64,000 nt of DNA, taken from contig CM022944.1 in the NCBI GenBank assembly GCA_012931725.1, forward strand, positions 107,233,463-107,297,462, read 5' to 3'. The notes beneath the pieces are model-generated. The model made no database searches. It saw only the letters and a list, made by a program, of their open reading frames with translations, and was not told the origin of the DNA. Every line of letters begins with the position of its first letter. The stretch's first letter is position 1. The translations under genes were made by a program, and so were the position numbers. Below, one piece after another: positions 35,786 to 48,202 of this stretch. This DNA is from Litsea cubeba. Lineage: Eukaryota > Streptophyta > Magnoliopsida > Laurales > Lauraceae.

Positions 35786-37081
35786 GTTGCTTTGCTGGTT
35801 ATCATGTCCTCTCCATATGGCCCACAAGTCTTTTACTTTCTTTTATGGTTGAATGTTTATTTTTGGCAAGTTGTAAAGGGCATCATGGTTTTCTTGGTTT
35901 CCCGGTTCAGGGCAAGGCATGGTGAAATTCCCTATGAAGCCTTTTTATTTCCATTAATAGATTACCATGTAAGTCTCATCGTAGAGACATAGGAATTTAT
36001 GTAATTTTTTAATTTTGTAAATTCTGGCGATGTCCAAGACGAACAAGGAAAGCAATGATGGACTCCTAATCAAAGAGTTTGAAGATTACCAAAAGAAGTT
36101 TGGAGTTTCCCAAAGAGTTTGAGAAATTCTAATTTTGGAAAGTCTAGAAGTCCAAGAAGTCTATTCCGCTTGGGCCATGTGGAGGAGAGGACTAGTTTCT
36201 AATTTTAGCATTTTCTATTTATGGTTGAATGCTTTATTTAGAATATTTCCAAATCTTATCCAAACATAGCAAGTTACTAAAATTGGTCAAATCAAATTAT
36301 TTTTGGAAAGAGTTCTAATTAGTGTTGATGACTCATGAGATGGACACATTGGTAACACTAATTATAGAAACTAGACTTTCCTTATAATAACTTGACTTGG
36401 AACCAATCTTAGATCATATTATGAGATGATTTGATGTTCATATTTATATGTGGACCTTAATACCTTAAAAAGGAAATCCTCAATTCTAAAATATTAAGTG
36501 GGAGCGGGGCATTTAATTTTAGAAATCCCCATGGTTTTCCACCATAGGTCCATTATAAGGAAAGTATTAGCCTCGCACCACCAAGAGTGTGGCCGTTCCT
36601 TCGGAGGGCTTTTATTTGTCATGTTACTAGATATGGATCTCCAATGGATAGTGTTGGTGAGACGTGGTGGGGGTTCACTCCCCTAGGAGGAGCTGCCCAT
36701 GACGGTTGTCATTCAATATTAGTTGGTGGGTCACACTTAACTAAAATAGTGATGTAGTATCCCCTAGGATTTGCATAATATATTTTAGAAACCAAAGTTA
36801 ATCGGGAGTCATACATTATTTGGTATGAGATACCTAGATAATAATGAATGATGGGGATCATGGATAGTTAGTCTTAATTCTAATTTTGATAAACTTTGAT
36901 CCGCACCAATCCAAGGACATTCGCACTCCCCTAGGAGGCATGCCCTAAGGGATTGGGATTTCGATGTATTCTAAATTTAGTGGTTATAAGGATTCCCACA
37001 TGAATTTGGTAGAATACTAAACCCTAATGTCATTTATATTCTTTCATTGAATGTATGGTTATGTGCTTTAATTTATACAGC
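35786..37081 (+). other. B1 leader, second part, with short hairpins
   Basis: This is the untranslated leader of B1 resuming after G1. It has CTCCCCTAGGAG at 36678-36689 and 36926-36937 (4-bp stem, CCTA loop), a weaker copy near 36760, and GGCCGTTCCTTCGGAGGGC at 36591-36609, which resembles the A-family leader motif. No convincing gene is present. Confidence 0.7.
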
Positions 37082-40000
37082 ATGAATTCGAATACTTTCA
37101 ATCCACTTGGGACCATCCTCAACCAGAACAAATTGGTGGGATCCAACTACGTGGACTGGAAAATAAATCCGGATATTGTCTTGACTGCTTCAGGATATAA
37201 ATATGTCCTTACCACAACCCCCCTTGATGAGCCTATGCCAGATGCATCACAGGAGCAGAAAGACCTTTATGCAAAGTGGACAAAAGACGATGAGATGGCT
37301 AGATGTTATATTCAGGCATCCATGTCTAGTGTTTTGCAACACCAACATCAATCCTTTAAGACTGCATACGATATGATATCGAACTTAAAGGAGATGTTTG
37401 CGGAACAGGGCAGGCCTGCTAGGCAGGCAGCTATTAGGGTGCTTATAAGCACCAAGATGGCTGAGGGTACACCAGTACAGGACCACATGCTTAAGATGAT
37501 GGACTCATTGAATGAGTTGGATATACTGGGTGCCGCGATTGATGTAGAATCACAGATTGACATAATCCTTGAGTCGCTACCAGATTTATTCAATAATTTT
37601 AAGGTCAATTATAATATGAACAAAATGAATCTGACTCTAGCTGAGCTGTCAAGCCAGCTGGTAGCAACTGAAGGGATCATGAAAAAGCCAACTGCCCTGA
37701 TGACAGAAAAGTCACATGTCAAATCCAAGCCAAAAGGCAAAGGGAGGAAAGGCAAGAAGAAATCAGTTCTCAAAGGTCCTAAAGCAGAGAATGGTGCTAT
37801 TGGTGGCGTGGCAAAGGCTAAGGGTGCAGGTACAAAAGGAAAGTGTTTCCATTGTGGTATGACAGGACATTGGAAGAGGAATTGTCCTAATTATCTATCT
37901 AAGAAGAAGACCCCAGGTATGATTGAGTCACTTGTTTCTGAAGTTAGTTTTGCAACTAGTACTTCAGAATCTTGGTGTGTTGACTCCGGTGCAACTAATC
38001 ACATATGTAACTCGTTGCAGTGGTTCAAGGAAACCAGGAGGCTAAGTGATGGGGAAATCATTGTCAACCTAGGATCTGATGCTAAGGCAGGAGCGGTTTC
38101 AGTAGGAGTTATTACTTTATGTTTTTCAGATAATAAATTGGTTTTGTCAGACATTCTATATGTATCGTCTTTACGACGGAATTTAATTTCAGTTTCTAGT
38201 TTGGTGAATAAAAGTTATTCTATTACTTTTGGTACTGATGTTGTCATAAAGAGGAACAGTACTTTTATTTGTTCTGGCAAGGTAATCAATGGACTTTATC
38301 TGTTAACTCCCACAATGTATGAGATACATGATACCGAAACAATTAATAGACCATCATTAAAGAGGAAATCACCTTCATCTAATCCAACAAAACTTTGGCA
38401 CCTGAGGCTAGGTCATATAAACCTAAACAGGATTGACAGGCTAGTGAAAGATGGTATCTTACTTTCATTGGTGGTAGAACCAATGCCTGTCTGTGAGTCC
38501 TGTCTGGAAGGCAAAATGACCAAAAGACCTTTTTCATCTAAAGGCAATAGGGCCAAAGATTTATTGGAATTAGTGCATACTGATGTGTGTGGACCCATAA
38601 ACGTTAGAGCCAGAGGAGGATATGAGTACTTCATCACTTTCACCGATGATTACTCAAGATATGGATACATATACCTTATGCACCGCAAGTCCGAGACTTT
38701 TGAAAAGTTCAAAGAGTTTCGAGCGGAAGCGGAAAGAGTAATTAGGTAAAAGTATCAAGACTCTTCGATCAGATCGAGGAGGAGAATATCTCTCTGCTGT
38801 ATTTATGGGATACTTATCAGAGAATGGGATTCTATCCCAGTTGTCTGCTCCTGGTATGCCTCAACAGAATGGGGTAGCAGAAAGAAGGAACCAGACTCTT
38901 TTAGATATGATCAGGTCTATGATGAGTTTCTCAGGATTACCTATATTCTTTTGGGGACATGCCTTGGACACTGCTATGTACATACTAAACCACGTACCAT
39001 CTAAGTCTATACCTAAGACTCCCCGGGAGTTGTGGTTTGGACGAAAGCCTAGTCTACAACATTTACACATTTGGGGTTGTCCAGCACACGTGCTGAAGGT
39101 TAAGACGAATAAGTTGGAAACGAGGTCGGAAGTATGCACTTTTATAGGATATCCCAAAGGAACTAAAGGTTCGTTATTTTATAATCCCAGAGAGCAAAAG
39201 GTGCTTGTCAGCACCAATGCGGTTTTTCTGGAGGAAGATTATATGAATGACCAGAAATCTTTAGAAAAGGTTATCTTGGACGAAATTCAAGAGCAATCGA
39301 TTCCAAATCCATATATAACCAAACTTCAAGAGAATCAGCCCTCTCCTGACCCAGTAGTTACACCAGTGCCTCGTCGTAGTGGGAGAATTATCAGACCTCC
39401 TGTGAGGTTCTCGCTTTTGGGAGAGTCTTACGAGGCAATCCCGGAAGAGCAAGAACAAGATCCCTGTAATTATGATGAAGCAATCAACGACATAGACTCG
39501 GGACGTTGGGAAGAAGCTATGAAAGCTGAGATGGAGTCGATGTACTCTAATCAGGTCTGGACACTTGTGGACTTGCCTGCCAATATTAAACCTATTGGGT
39601 GCAAGTGGGTCTACAAGAGAAAGAGAGGACCGGATGGAAGAGTGGAGACCTTTAAGGCCAGGCTTGTTGCGAAAGGTTATACTCAGAAAGAAGGCATCGA
39701 TTATGAGGAAACCTTCTCGCCAGTAGCCATGCTCAAGTCCATCCGGATACTCTTATCCATTGCAGCTCATCTCGATTACGAGATTTGGCAAATGGATGTC
39801 AAGACGGCGTTTCTCAACGGCCATCTTGAGGAAGACATCTATATGATGCAACCAGACGGTTCTGTAGCTAAAAACCAAGCGCAAAGTGTTTGCAAATTAC
39901 AGAAGTCCATTTATGGACTGAAGCAGGCATCTCGGAGTTGGAACATCCGTTTTGACGAGGCAATCAAGTCATTTGGTTTTTTTCAAAATCTAGATGAGTC

Positions 40001-41030
40001 ATGTGTGTACATGAAAACTAAAGGAGGCAGGGTAGTTTTTCTGATATTATATATCGATGACATCCTACTCCTAGGGAGTGACATAGGACTGTTGTCAACA
40101 GTGAAAGTTTGGTTGGCTAAGACTTTTGATATGAAGGACTTAGGAGAAGCAAGCTACATCCTAGGGATTAAACTCCATCGAGACCGAAAAAATAGGATGA
40201 TAGGCTTATCCCAAGCTGCATACATAGATAAGGTACTGGTACGGTTTGCTATGCAAGATTCCAAGAATGGTATCACACCTTTCAGGCATGGAATGAACCT
40301 TTCCAAGGATCAGTGTCCCAAGACACCTAAGGAAAAGGAACAAATGAGAGCAATACCATATGTTTCGGCTGTGGGTAGCCTCATGTATGCTATGCTATGT
40401 ACTAGACCGGATATCTGTCATGCAGTGGGCCTAGTCAGCAGATATCAGTCTAACCCAGGGCCTGATCATTGGACTGCTGTAAAATGTATTCTCAAATACT
40501 TGAGAAGGACTAGAGATTACATGTTGATTTATGGTAGTGATGAGTTGATTCCAATCGGATACACGGATTCTGACTTTATGTCAGATAAGGATTCCAGGAA
40601 ATCAACTTTTGGATATGTGTTTATGCTTGGTGGCGGAGCTATCAGCTGGAGGAGTATTAAACAGGAATGTACCGCTGATTCCACCTCGGAGGCTGAATAT
40701 GTAGCCGCTTGTGAAGCAGCTAAAGAAGCAGTATGGCTAAAAAGATTCCTTCTGGAACTTGGAGTGGTACCTTTGGCGCGACAGCCGCTCACAGTTTACT
40801 GTGACAGCAGCGGGGCAGTCGCACAGTCCAAGGAACCCAGGAGCCATAAGATCCAAAAACATGTACAGAGGAAGTATCACTTGGTCAGAGAGATTGTGCA
40901 GAGAGGTGATATTGCTATCACCAAGATAGCCTCTGCAGACAATCTGGCAGATCCCTTTACTAAGCCTTAGACCACCAAAGTCTTTGAGCAGCATGTAGAC
41001 GGGATGGGCATGAGATCTCACCCAGACTGA
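37082..41030 (+). pseudogene. Copia gag-pol polyprotein of B1, one frameshift and one late stop
   Basis: The ATG at 37082 starts the conserved Gag (MNSNTFNPLGT). Then come the CCHC knuckle CFHCGMTGHWKRNC at residues 255-268, protease VDSGATNHIC near 37980, integrase HTDVCGP near 38577 and QQNGVAERRN near 38863, RT box YIDDILLLGS near 40052, and RNase H with TDSDF, SEAEY, YCDSSGAV and LADPFTK, so all four acidic positions are kept. One extra A near 38740 shifts frame inside the integrase, and TAG at 40968-40970 falls just after TKP. The frame continues to TGA at 41028-41030. It is closely related to A2, probably the same lineage. Confidence 0.93.
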
Positions 41031-41040
41031 CATTGAGCCC

Positions 41041-42709
41041 AAGTGGGAGATTGTTAGTTTTATGGTCTCAATACCAGCATATGATGTAATAAATTGATTC
41101 ATTTCTTTATTAATCAATATATTCATGCTTTCCATTTCATGAAATGAATGGTGTTTAATTATATACTTGCACATAACCAATACAAATGACATAATGGTTC
41201 ATTAGATGAACCGGAGTCCATAAGTATACTAGATATAATACATGTGTATGGATGAGATCCACATACAGGAGACATGTATAATAAATCTTATACTTGAATA
41301 TCTTCACAACCAGTGATGAGACTGGACATCTCATACTGACAAGGTTGCAGCATTTTGATCACTATGAGATAGTATGATTTGTCTCGATCATCAGAATGAA
41401 AGATTCTTGATCATAGTGCTAGTACATTGGATGTATTGAAGGACCATGAGAAGCACCTTATAGATACTGTCTTTATATTAAGGTCTGCTCTCATAACTCC
41501 CTAGCAGCAAACTCTCAATCTTGAGACATTAATGAACTCAAGTTTCTATCTATTTATTTGCTTTGAGTCACCAATGAGTGAGGCCAACTGCAGGTCAACA
41601 CCTCGGTGATTTGGGTATATGGTAGTAGATCTGTGGGAACATTTAATGATCAAGATGGAATCTATCTCTAATATCCCCTTATGCCAATTAATAGATTTAA
41701 TCATTGGTAAGTGTACACCCATTCCGATTAAGAGTTAATTGGAAAAGTACCTTTGATCATTATAATTAATTGGGGCTCAAGGATAATAAGATATGGGTCT
41801 AGTTTGGAAGACAGGTCCAATTGATCTATGGATATTGATGGAGGGGCCTACTTGTGGTAATAGGGAAGTTTAGAGTCTTCTATGTAATTTCCTAAGACTG
41901 GAGTTCAATTGCATTTATATAGTGGAGTTATTTGCAATTAACTGTGGGCCCGGATTGCACATGAGATGTGGGGTCGCGTGTTCCAGTTGGAGCCAGCTTT
42001 CTAAGGAATCCCTAGTGGTCCCCACGCTAGCCCAATCATCAGACAGATACTAATTCTAGTTGAACTCTAAAAGGAAAGTTACTATTTCTATTTGAAGTGA
42101 GACTTCTAATAGTGGTAATAGTATGTTTCTAATTATTAATGGAAGTGAGACTTCTATTGTAATTAAGAAAGAAAAGAAGGTTACTAATTAATTTGTAAGT
42201 GAGACTTCTAATTAAATTAGTAAGAGTAGTTTGTAAAAGCTATAAATAGGGAACCAAAGGGGGCTTGGACGTCCACCCTTGGAATTCACGCCCAGCCCCC
42301 TTTGTGCAAGAGTTGCACTTCTTTTCTCTCCCTCTTCTAGTTCTTTTAAGTTCCTAGTTGTCTTCTCTTGAAGATCCCACCCATCTTCTTGAGAAAGAGA
42401 TTCTGATTCGGTTAATAGCGTGGAAGGCCATTGGGTTTTTGGAGAAACCTATTTGATTCGCGAAAGAGTTCGTCATCAAAGAAAGTAGCAAATTCTCCAT
42501 TAGAGCACAACCGAGCTCCAAAGGTATAATCTATTTTCTTGTATGATATAGATCTTTGTTGCATGTTTGTTACTGATTTTCTATCTCCTAGATAGATTAT
42601 ATTACTGATCATGATAGATGAGATAGAGGGTTTGCATCTTGGACACATTGATAGCCTTATGGATAGTTGATCCCTATATCAAGTGGATCAAAAGTTTTTG
42701 AAACCTATC
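41041..42709 (+). repeat. Polypurine tract and truncated 3' LTR of B1
   Basis: AAGTGGGAGA (41041-41050) precedes the LTR at 41052. The LTR matches 12704-14340 but stops at 42709, about 45 bases before its proper end. It joins G2 LTR sequence at a shared CTATC (42705-42709). The TATA box is at 42241. Confidence 0.93.
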
Positions 42710-44425
42710 AAGTAGAAGCCTTTCATTATATTCAAGTTCCTCAATCCTCAAGAAATTCTCAAAAATTTGAAAATGAATTCATAAATTTAATTCAGGCTTA
42801 TAAATGATGAAAAATCATAAAAACAGGTCCAAAGTTTATTTCAGATTTTTAAAATCATTAAAGATTAAAAACAGTCTCAAAAATTACAAAGAAATGCATT
42901 AAAAAGGTCTAAACGGGCTAGGGGGTAGGGCTTGGGTCCGCTCGAGCGGACCCTCCCAGAGAGTGGGATCGCTCTAGCGAGCCTGCTCTCTGGCAGGTCC
43001 ATGGAATAGTGCATTTCTGCACTGTTTCACTCCTTTCTTTGCATTTCATTTTCAAATCTTTTTTCCTCCTTCATTATATCATCATTCTATATTATCAAAA
43101 CTGAATCATTTCATATCAAAACTATAAATCAATTGATACTAAACTGAATCATCACATCCCATTCATGAATTCAGCATGAAAAATATAGTTTAGACATAAG
43201 AAAGAAAACAAAACTCTGAGATGAATTCATTCCATTAATATTTCACTAATAAAAGAAAAGATCTTCACATATCAGTCCATTTAAAAATCAAGTCTAGGCT
43301 GAATATAAATTTGAAGAACATGAACACAATATAATTAAGAATTTAAACAATAAGATCATGCGTTTTCAAGGATGAAAAACAATCCATAAACCACATGCAC
43401 AGGGAACCTATAAAGATTACTTGCCTTCTTGCCCAAATGCTAAGCAAAACTTCCTCTCAAGAATCCTACTCAAGTTCTGGTCCAAGAAGCTACAAAATTC
43501 CCAGAAAAATCCATTCAAAAACAACTTCAAAGATCAACATATTTTGAAAGATACGAACCCATTCCGAAATAGCCTTTTCATGTATGAAAATCAAGCTCTA
43601 CATTAGCTGAAATAACTCCTTGGAAGGGGAGAAGATGAGTTCTAACTTGAAGCTAGCTGAACAAGAAGAAAACCAGCTGGAAAGAGGTGAAGAAGTTGCA
43701 GAAATTTCACACAAAATACACCCAGCTGTAGCTTGAAGGAAGGGGAAGAGAAATGTGGTCTCAGATTTTGATTTGGAGATCTCTAGGTGATGCATGCAAG
43801 AGGAAGAAGTGAAAGGGGAAGAGGTTCTCTCTCTCAGCTCATAAGTTGCAGGAAAACACACAGTTGCTGGAAATGAGCTTCTGAGCGTAAGTGAAGGGAG
43901 GGAGAAGATTTAAGTGACTAAGAAATGGGCCCCACAACAGGTCTGAAATTTGCATGGGCTGAAACATGATCTTGTGGGTCCTGGATGAGATCGACGAAAG
44001 ATGATAAAATGATCCTTGAAAAATCTATTTTCCAATGAGTATAAATTTGACATAGTTTTGAAATTTTGAGATTTGAGCCCATATTTAGTGAGAAAAGTCA
44101 ATTTTACCCTCTTTGGGACAAAACTTGGGTTTTTGGGTCTCAAATATGGACGAGTTAAAAACGAAAGTTATAGCAAATAGTAAAATCATTCAAATGAAAT
44201 AAAAATCGCGATTAAAATTGAAGAATCAGAATTTCCTCCCAAACTTGCCCGTACACTCAAGGCGCCCCTGAGTGTGTCCAACTAACATTAATCGCTCTCA
44301 AAATTCCCAAAGCTATATCCAAGACTAAAATCAACCAAATCTTAACTCATCGATAACTAAACCCACTTAAGACTAAGCACGCACTAAACTAACACTAATC
44401 GAGTTGGTTTGGGTCGGGGTCTAAC
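42705..44425 (-). repeat. G2 LTR, second segment (reverse orientation)
   Basis: The first ~232 bases repeat 12485-12703 and the rest is new. On the minus strand the LTR starts TGTTAGACCCCGACCC; its first base is now at 48202, beyond A3. U3-like boxes shared with G1 and G3 occur near 44090 and 43990. The 60-90-residue ORFs here are not recognisable. Confidence 0.85.
42935..42980 (-). repeat. Palindrome pair in the G2 LTR, 31-bp spacing
   Basis: A perfect 18-bp palindrome GGTCCGCTCGAGCGGACC (42935-42952) and a decayed one TCGCTCTAGCGA (42969-42980) have centres 31 bp apart. Between them TCCCA and TGGGA form a further small dyad. B1 inserted within the first palindrome on the left-hand copy. 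Confidence 0.85.
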
Positions 44426-44574
44426 TGAAAGAAACTGCGATTCAGATCTGTTATAAAATTTGGAAACCAAATTTTCCAATGGTGCTTGTTATAAAAGGAA
44501 AAACAAAGCACAAAACTTTTTACATTATTCAACCCCAATCATAATGTATCAGTGTTTCAACCTCCTCATAGACC

Positions 44575-45031
44575 CTCCATCGAAGGGATGGCCGAGCCTA
44601 CAGTCACGTTGAATTAAGATATGCTTATTTGGATTATCACTTTCTGGATACACATATCCAGTGGTAGTCCAATCACTGATTGGTTTGGCCTCATATGACA
44701 AATAACTCTAACCCGTAGGGAGAAGTCATTACCGTCTTATGTCAAGTGTTTTACCATCTCTTATGAAATTTCCCAGAATGTCTATGATTAAGTCCTCCGA
44801 AGGGAAGAGACTTTTATCCATTCTAAAAGTGACCTTTAGTAAAGAGCTCCACCGAAGGGATGGCCGCTCCCACCAACACTTCATTGATATTCTATAGAAG
44901 TGATCTTTAGTAAAGAACTCGACCGAAAGGATGGCCACTCCTACTAACACCTCATTATGAATATTCACATTAGTTCACCCATTAACTCATCAAAGCGGTC
45001 TTTAGTAAAGAACTCCACCAAAGGGATGGCC
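44575..45031 (-). repeat. Leader hairpin repeats of A3
   Basis: The same four leader motifs as in A1 and A2 in reverse orientation, near 44575, 44848, 44918 and 45013, with point changes. They have outlasted the coding region. Confidence 0.7.
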
Positions 45032-46166
45032 GCTCCTACTAACACCTTAATAAGATAACATGAACCGAAAATGGAAGGCCGTGGGGTCTTTCCAAAACCC
45101 CTCCCCCACTTGATTATTGATCACTAGGGTTTATACTTTTTGACCTTTACATTGTTTACTCAAAAGCTCCTTTAAATCTAGCAAACTTGGTTAATTAAAT
45201 TTATGACTCAATGACTTAAGTCATCTTAAAAATAAATAACCTTTGCTTTAAAACATTTGAGCAAATCCCTTTAAAGAATCAAAGACCTAACTTGGGTTAT
45301 GGAAACCCATAGGTAGCATCTAATTAGATTTTAGTTTAGCCTCTTTTAGAAACCAAGGGTACCAAGATAAACTAAACCCTATCCAATTTTAAACCTTAGA
45401 CAAAATAGAAGGTGCTGGTCTAAGTTCTGTTTAAAACAATTTGTCAAACTAAAAAACAATCTAATATAAAAAGATGCCAATTTTAGAACCTAATGGTGGC
45501 CATGTTTCTAGGTGACAATTATAGCAATTATATAAAGCATTCATCCATGCATTCCATATATAAGAGCAAATAAAAGTATGCAATCCTTGATGGCTCCCTG
45601 CTCTTCGGACTTCTAATCCTTATCGAACTAGGACATCAAGAATAGATCTCATCTTTCACCAAGAAGTCTTGTCTCCTCCACCACTAAGGAATCCAGTTAC
45701 TTGCAACCTATCTTGCTTGAAACTTTCTTCTTCTTGCTTGTTCCAATAAATTAAATTTATACAAGCAAACCCATAAAAAACAAAAACCCCAAATTACATC
45801 GGAGATACCTATGCTTTTCAAGAAAGCTTACATCAAGACTAGTTGGAATAAAAGTAAAGAAAGAATTACAACTTCCTATGATTGCTAAACGCGCAATTGT
45901 ACACTTTCCAACAATTGAAAAAACATCCAAATCCACATAACAATCATGCGAACCATCAAGGATGCAATATATGGCTGCAAACAAAGAGGTTAGTGCATGC
46001 AAACAGACTATGTGCATCATTAAACAAATCTGGAAAATAAATTCCAGCAATGTTAATGAAACTTGCACACAACATGCATCACAACATAACTTTAGTAGGG
46101 TGCCACCATGCCCATAATCAATCTAGGATTAATTATACACAACATGGGATCATGATTTCACATGGA

Positions 46167-46181
46167 GTGGCTCTGATACCA
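46167..46181 (-). other. Primer binding site of A3
   Basis: The reverse complement of TGGTATCAGAGCCAC, one base inside the LTR end. Confidence 0.88.
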
Positions 46182-46182
46182 C

Positions 46183-48196
46183 TGAAAAAAACTGCGATTC
46201 AGATCTGAACATCACTAGCGGAAGACATTTATGGCTGATTTGTAACATGACAGATTTAAAAAAATCTAATTTGGGCAGCATAAATCAGCCATAGTGATCG
46301 CAAAAGAACTCCATGAATTCATGACCAACAAGTGTATAATTTAAGGAGAACCAAGAAGACTATTACCTTGAAGATTTGTAGACTTCAAATCTCTGAAATA
46401 ATAGATCCAAAGGGCCGAACTCAGACTTGCAATTAGCAAACAAATTGCTGGAATTTTCTGCAGTAGTATTGCCTTTGATCTTCTTCTCTATCTCACTTCC
46501 AAATCTGATTGGCTAAGATGGTGGGATCTTAATCTAGGGATTTAAGAACTATTTCCTATGAAAAAATCTCAGACCTTAAACTTTCTTCAATGAAGAAGAA
46601 AACACCAAAGGGCTGGACGTGTGGGAGTATGGCTTTCATAGGGATGGACGTCCAAGGGGGTGTGCTTCCTCTTTTATAGAAACTTCTTGGAATGCTTTCC
46701 TAAAAAGCTATCTCTTCTAATTCTCATAGATGTCCTAAAAGGAAAGTATAATCTAAAGATTTATTTCCTTTTAGAAACACTCCAATTAGAAAAGGAAACT
46801 AAAGGAACATCCCACAAACTTTAGCAATTAGTAATCCTAGTTGCACAACACTTACTAATTTAAGTTTCTAATCCAAAAAGGAAACTTTCTTATAGGAATA
46901 CTAATCCAAAGAGGAGTCCAACCTTCCAAGTAGAGAGACCCACTCAAAGTTGGAAACCTTACCCATGGAATTCCCATTATGGACGTCCCACATACTAATG
47001 CACACCATGGCCCACAAATAATTTATCTAGAATTAAATTCATGTATGCCATCAAAGGCCTATTTGAATTTAAACTCAAAATTATTTTTCCACTAAAATAA
47101 TTCATCCAAATGTCATCTAAACATTTTAGGAAACCATGCCAATCTTGGAAAGTGACTAGAGAAGGGACCAAAAGGCATATTTGTCATTGGCTCCCAAAAT
47201 GACCAAAATGTCCATGCTAAACCCATAGCAACATAAAGACCATTTTAACCTTAACTCATTCCACTAAAGAGTTATGGTTGAACTCCAGGGACAAATATAT
47301 AATATAATAAGCTCGTCATAAAATGACAGTTGTCTTCGACCTACTAAGTGTAATGACCTGAATGCCCCTCTATGTAACATCCATAATCGAGTCAGGTTAT
47401 CACATGTACTATCAACCTTCTCGATTACATCTAAACCTTAGAACTTCATATCCTTAACATAATCATCATCCGGATATCATTCTCTTGATCCAGGGAGCGA
47501 CCCACAAGTTCAATATCCATATGGAACATCCATATACTAAGATCTTAGACTTTGATGATTAATCGGATAATTCTAAGGGGACGATCATTCCATCATTAGA
47601 CGGCATAGATTCTATATTGCATCTGCACGTCCCAACTGATCAAGTCCGAGTACCCAAAACATAGAGCTGTTGACCCATGAAAAGAATCTCACCCACAGTG
47701 AATTAAAGCACAAGAACTTGACTTCGTCAGTTCATCCACAAATGCTCAAGATTAAGAGCACTGGTCACTCAGTAGCATGGGGTGACTTGATCTCTCTCAG
47801 TGATAGTACTATTTTAGAGATCACACCTACCATGGTCCTGTTCAATGCATTGCATATGCATTAATGAGATAAATCTGGGAAAGTCCTCTCATGACTTAGG
47901 TAAGTCACCCTGAATTTAGGAGAGTCTCTCACTATAACTTATACCAAGATGAAGTGCCCAGCTCCATCTCTCAGTTATGAACAAATATGTTGTTTCCAGT
48001 GTCCATGATTAGACCTATCTGTGTGTAGACACTACACACCTAATTCATTTACTAGAAACAATGGGCCTTACACAACCATATATATATATACATGTTTAAG
48101 CAGAAAAGAGTCATTCTATTAAATAACCAGTAAATATCCAGTAACAAAAGATGAGAGTGCAGCTAGTGGGCTTTAGGGCATACACCAATCCCAACA
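46183..48196 (-). repeat. 5' LTR of A3
   Basis: 2,014 bases, matching the A2 LTR at lower identity. The ends are TGTTGGGATTGG (48196 side) and the TTCA terminus (46183 side). The reverse-complement TATA box is near 46675. Confidence 0.93.
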
Positions 48197-48202
48197 CTAA
48201 CA

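Larger units (their letters stand above)
12704..42709 (+). mobile_element. Copia element B1, split by G1
   Basis: B1 is a Copia element of a second family with a ~1.7-kb LTR and a gag-pol related to the A family. The parts are the 5' LTR 12704-14386, leader 14387-14890 plus 35786-37081, gag-pol 37082-41030, purine tract 41041-41050 and 3' LTR 41052-42709. The G1 insertion splits the leader. The 3' LTR lacks its last ~45 bases. The left flank ends in TTGGG (12699-12703); the matching right copy is lost with the LTR end. Confidence 0.93.
44426..48196 (-). mobile_element. Copia element A3, gag-pol deleted
   Basis: A3 lies on the minus strand with a perfect duplication CTAAC at 44421-44425 and 48197-48201. 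In its own direction it has a full 5' LTR (48196 to 46183), primer site and leader. It then jumps from just before gag, through ~30 bases of unfamiliar sequence, to the last 25 bases of the 3' LTR. All coding sequence and most of the 3' LTR are gone. It is inserted one base inside the start of the G2 LTR, next to the G2 purine tract. Confidence 0.93.

Noticed and set aside
11273..44425. G1 and G2 as halves of one element
   Set aside because: They lie in opposite orientation with clearly different LTRs, and G1 has its own LTR pair and near-matching TSD.
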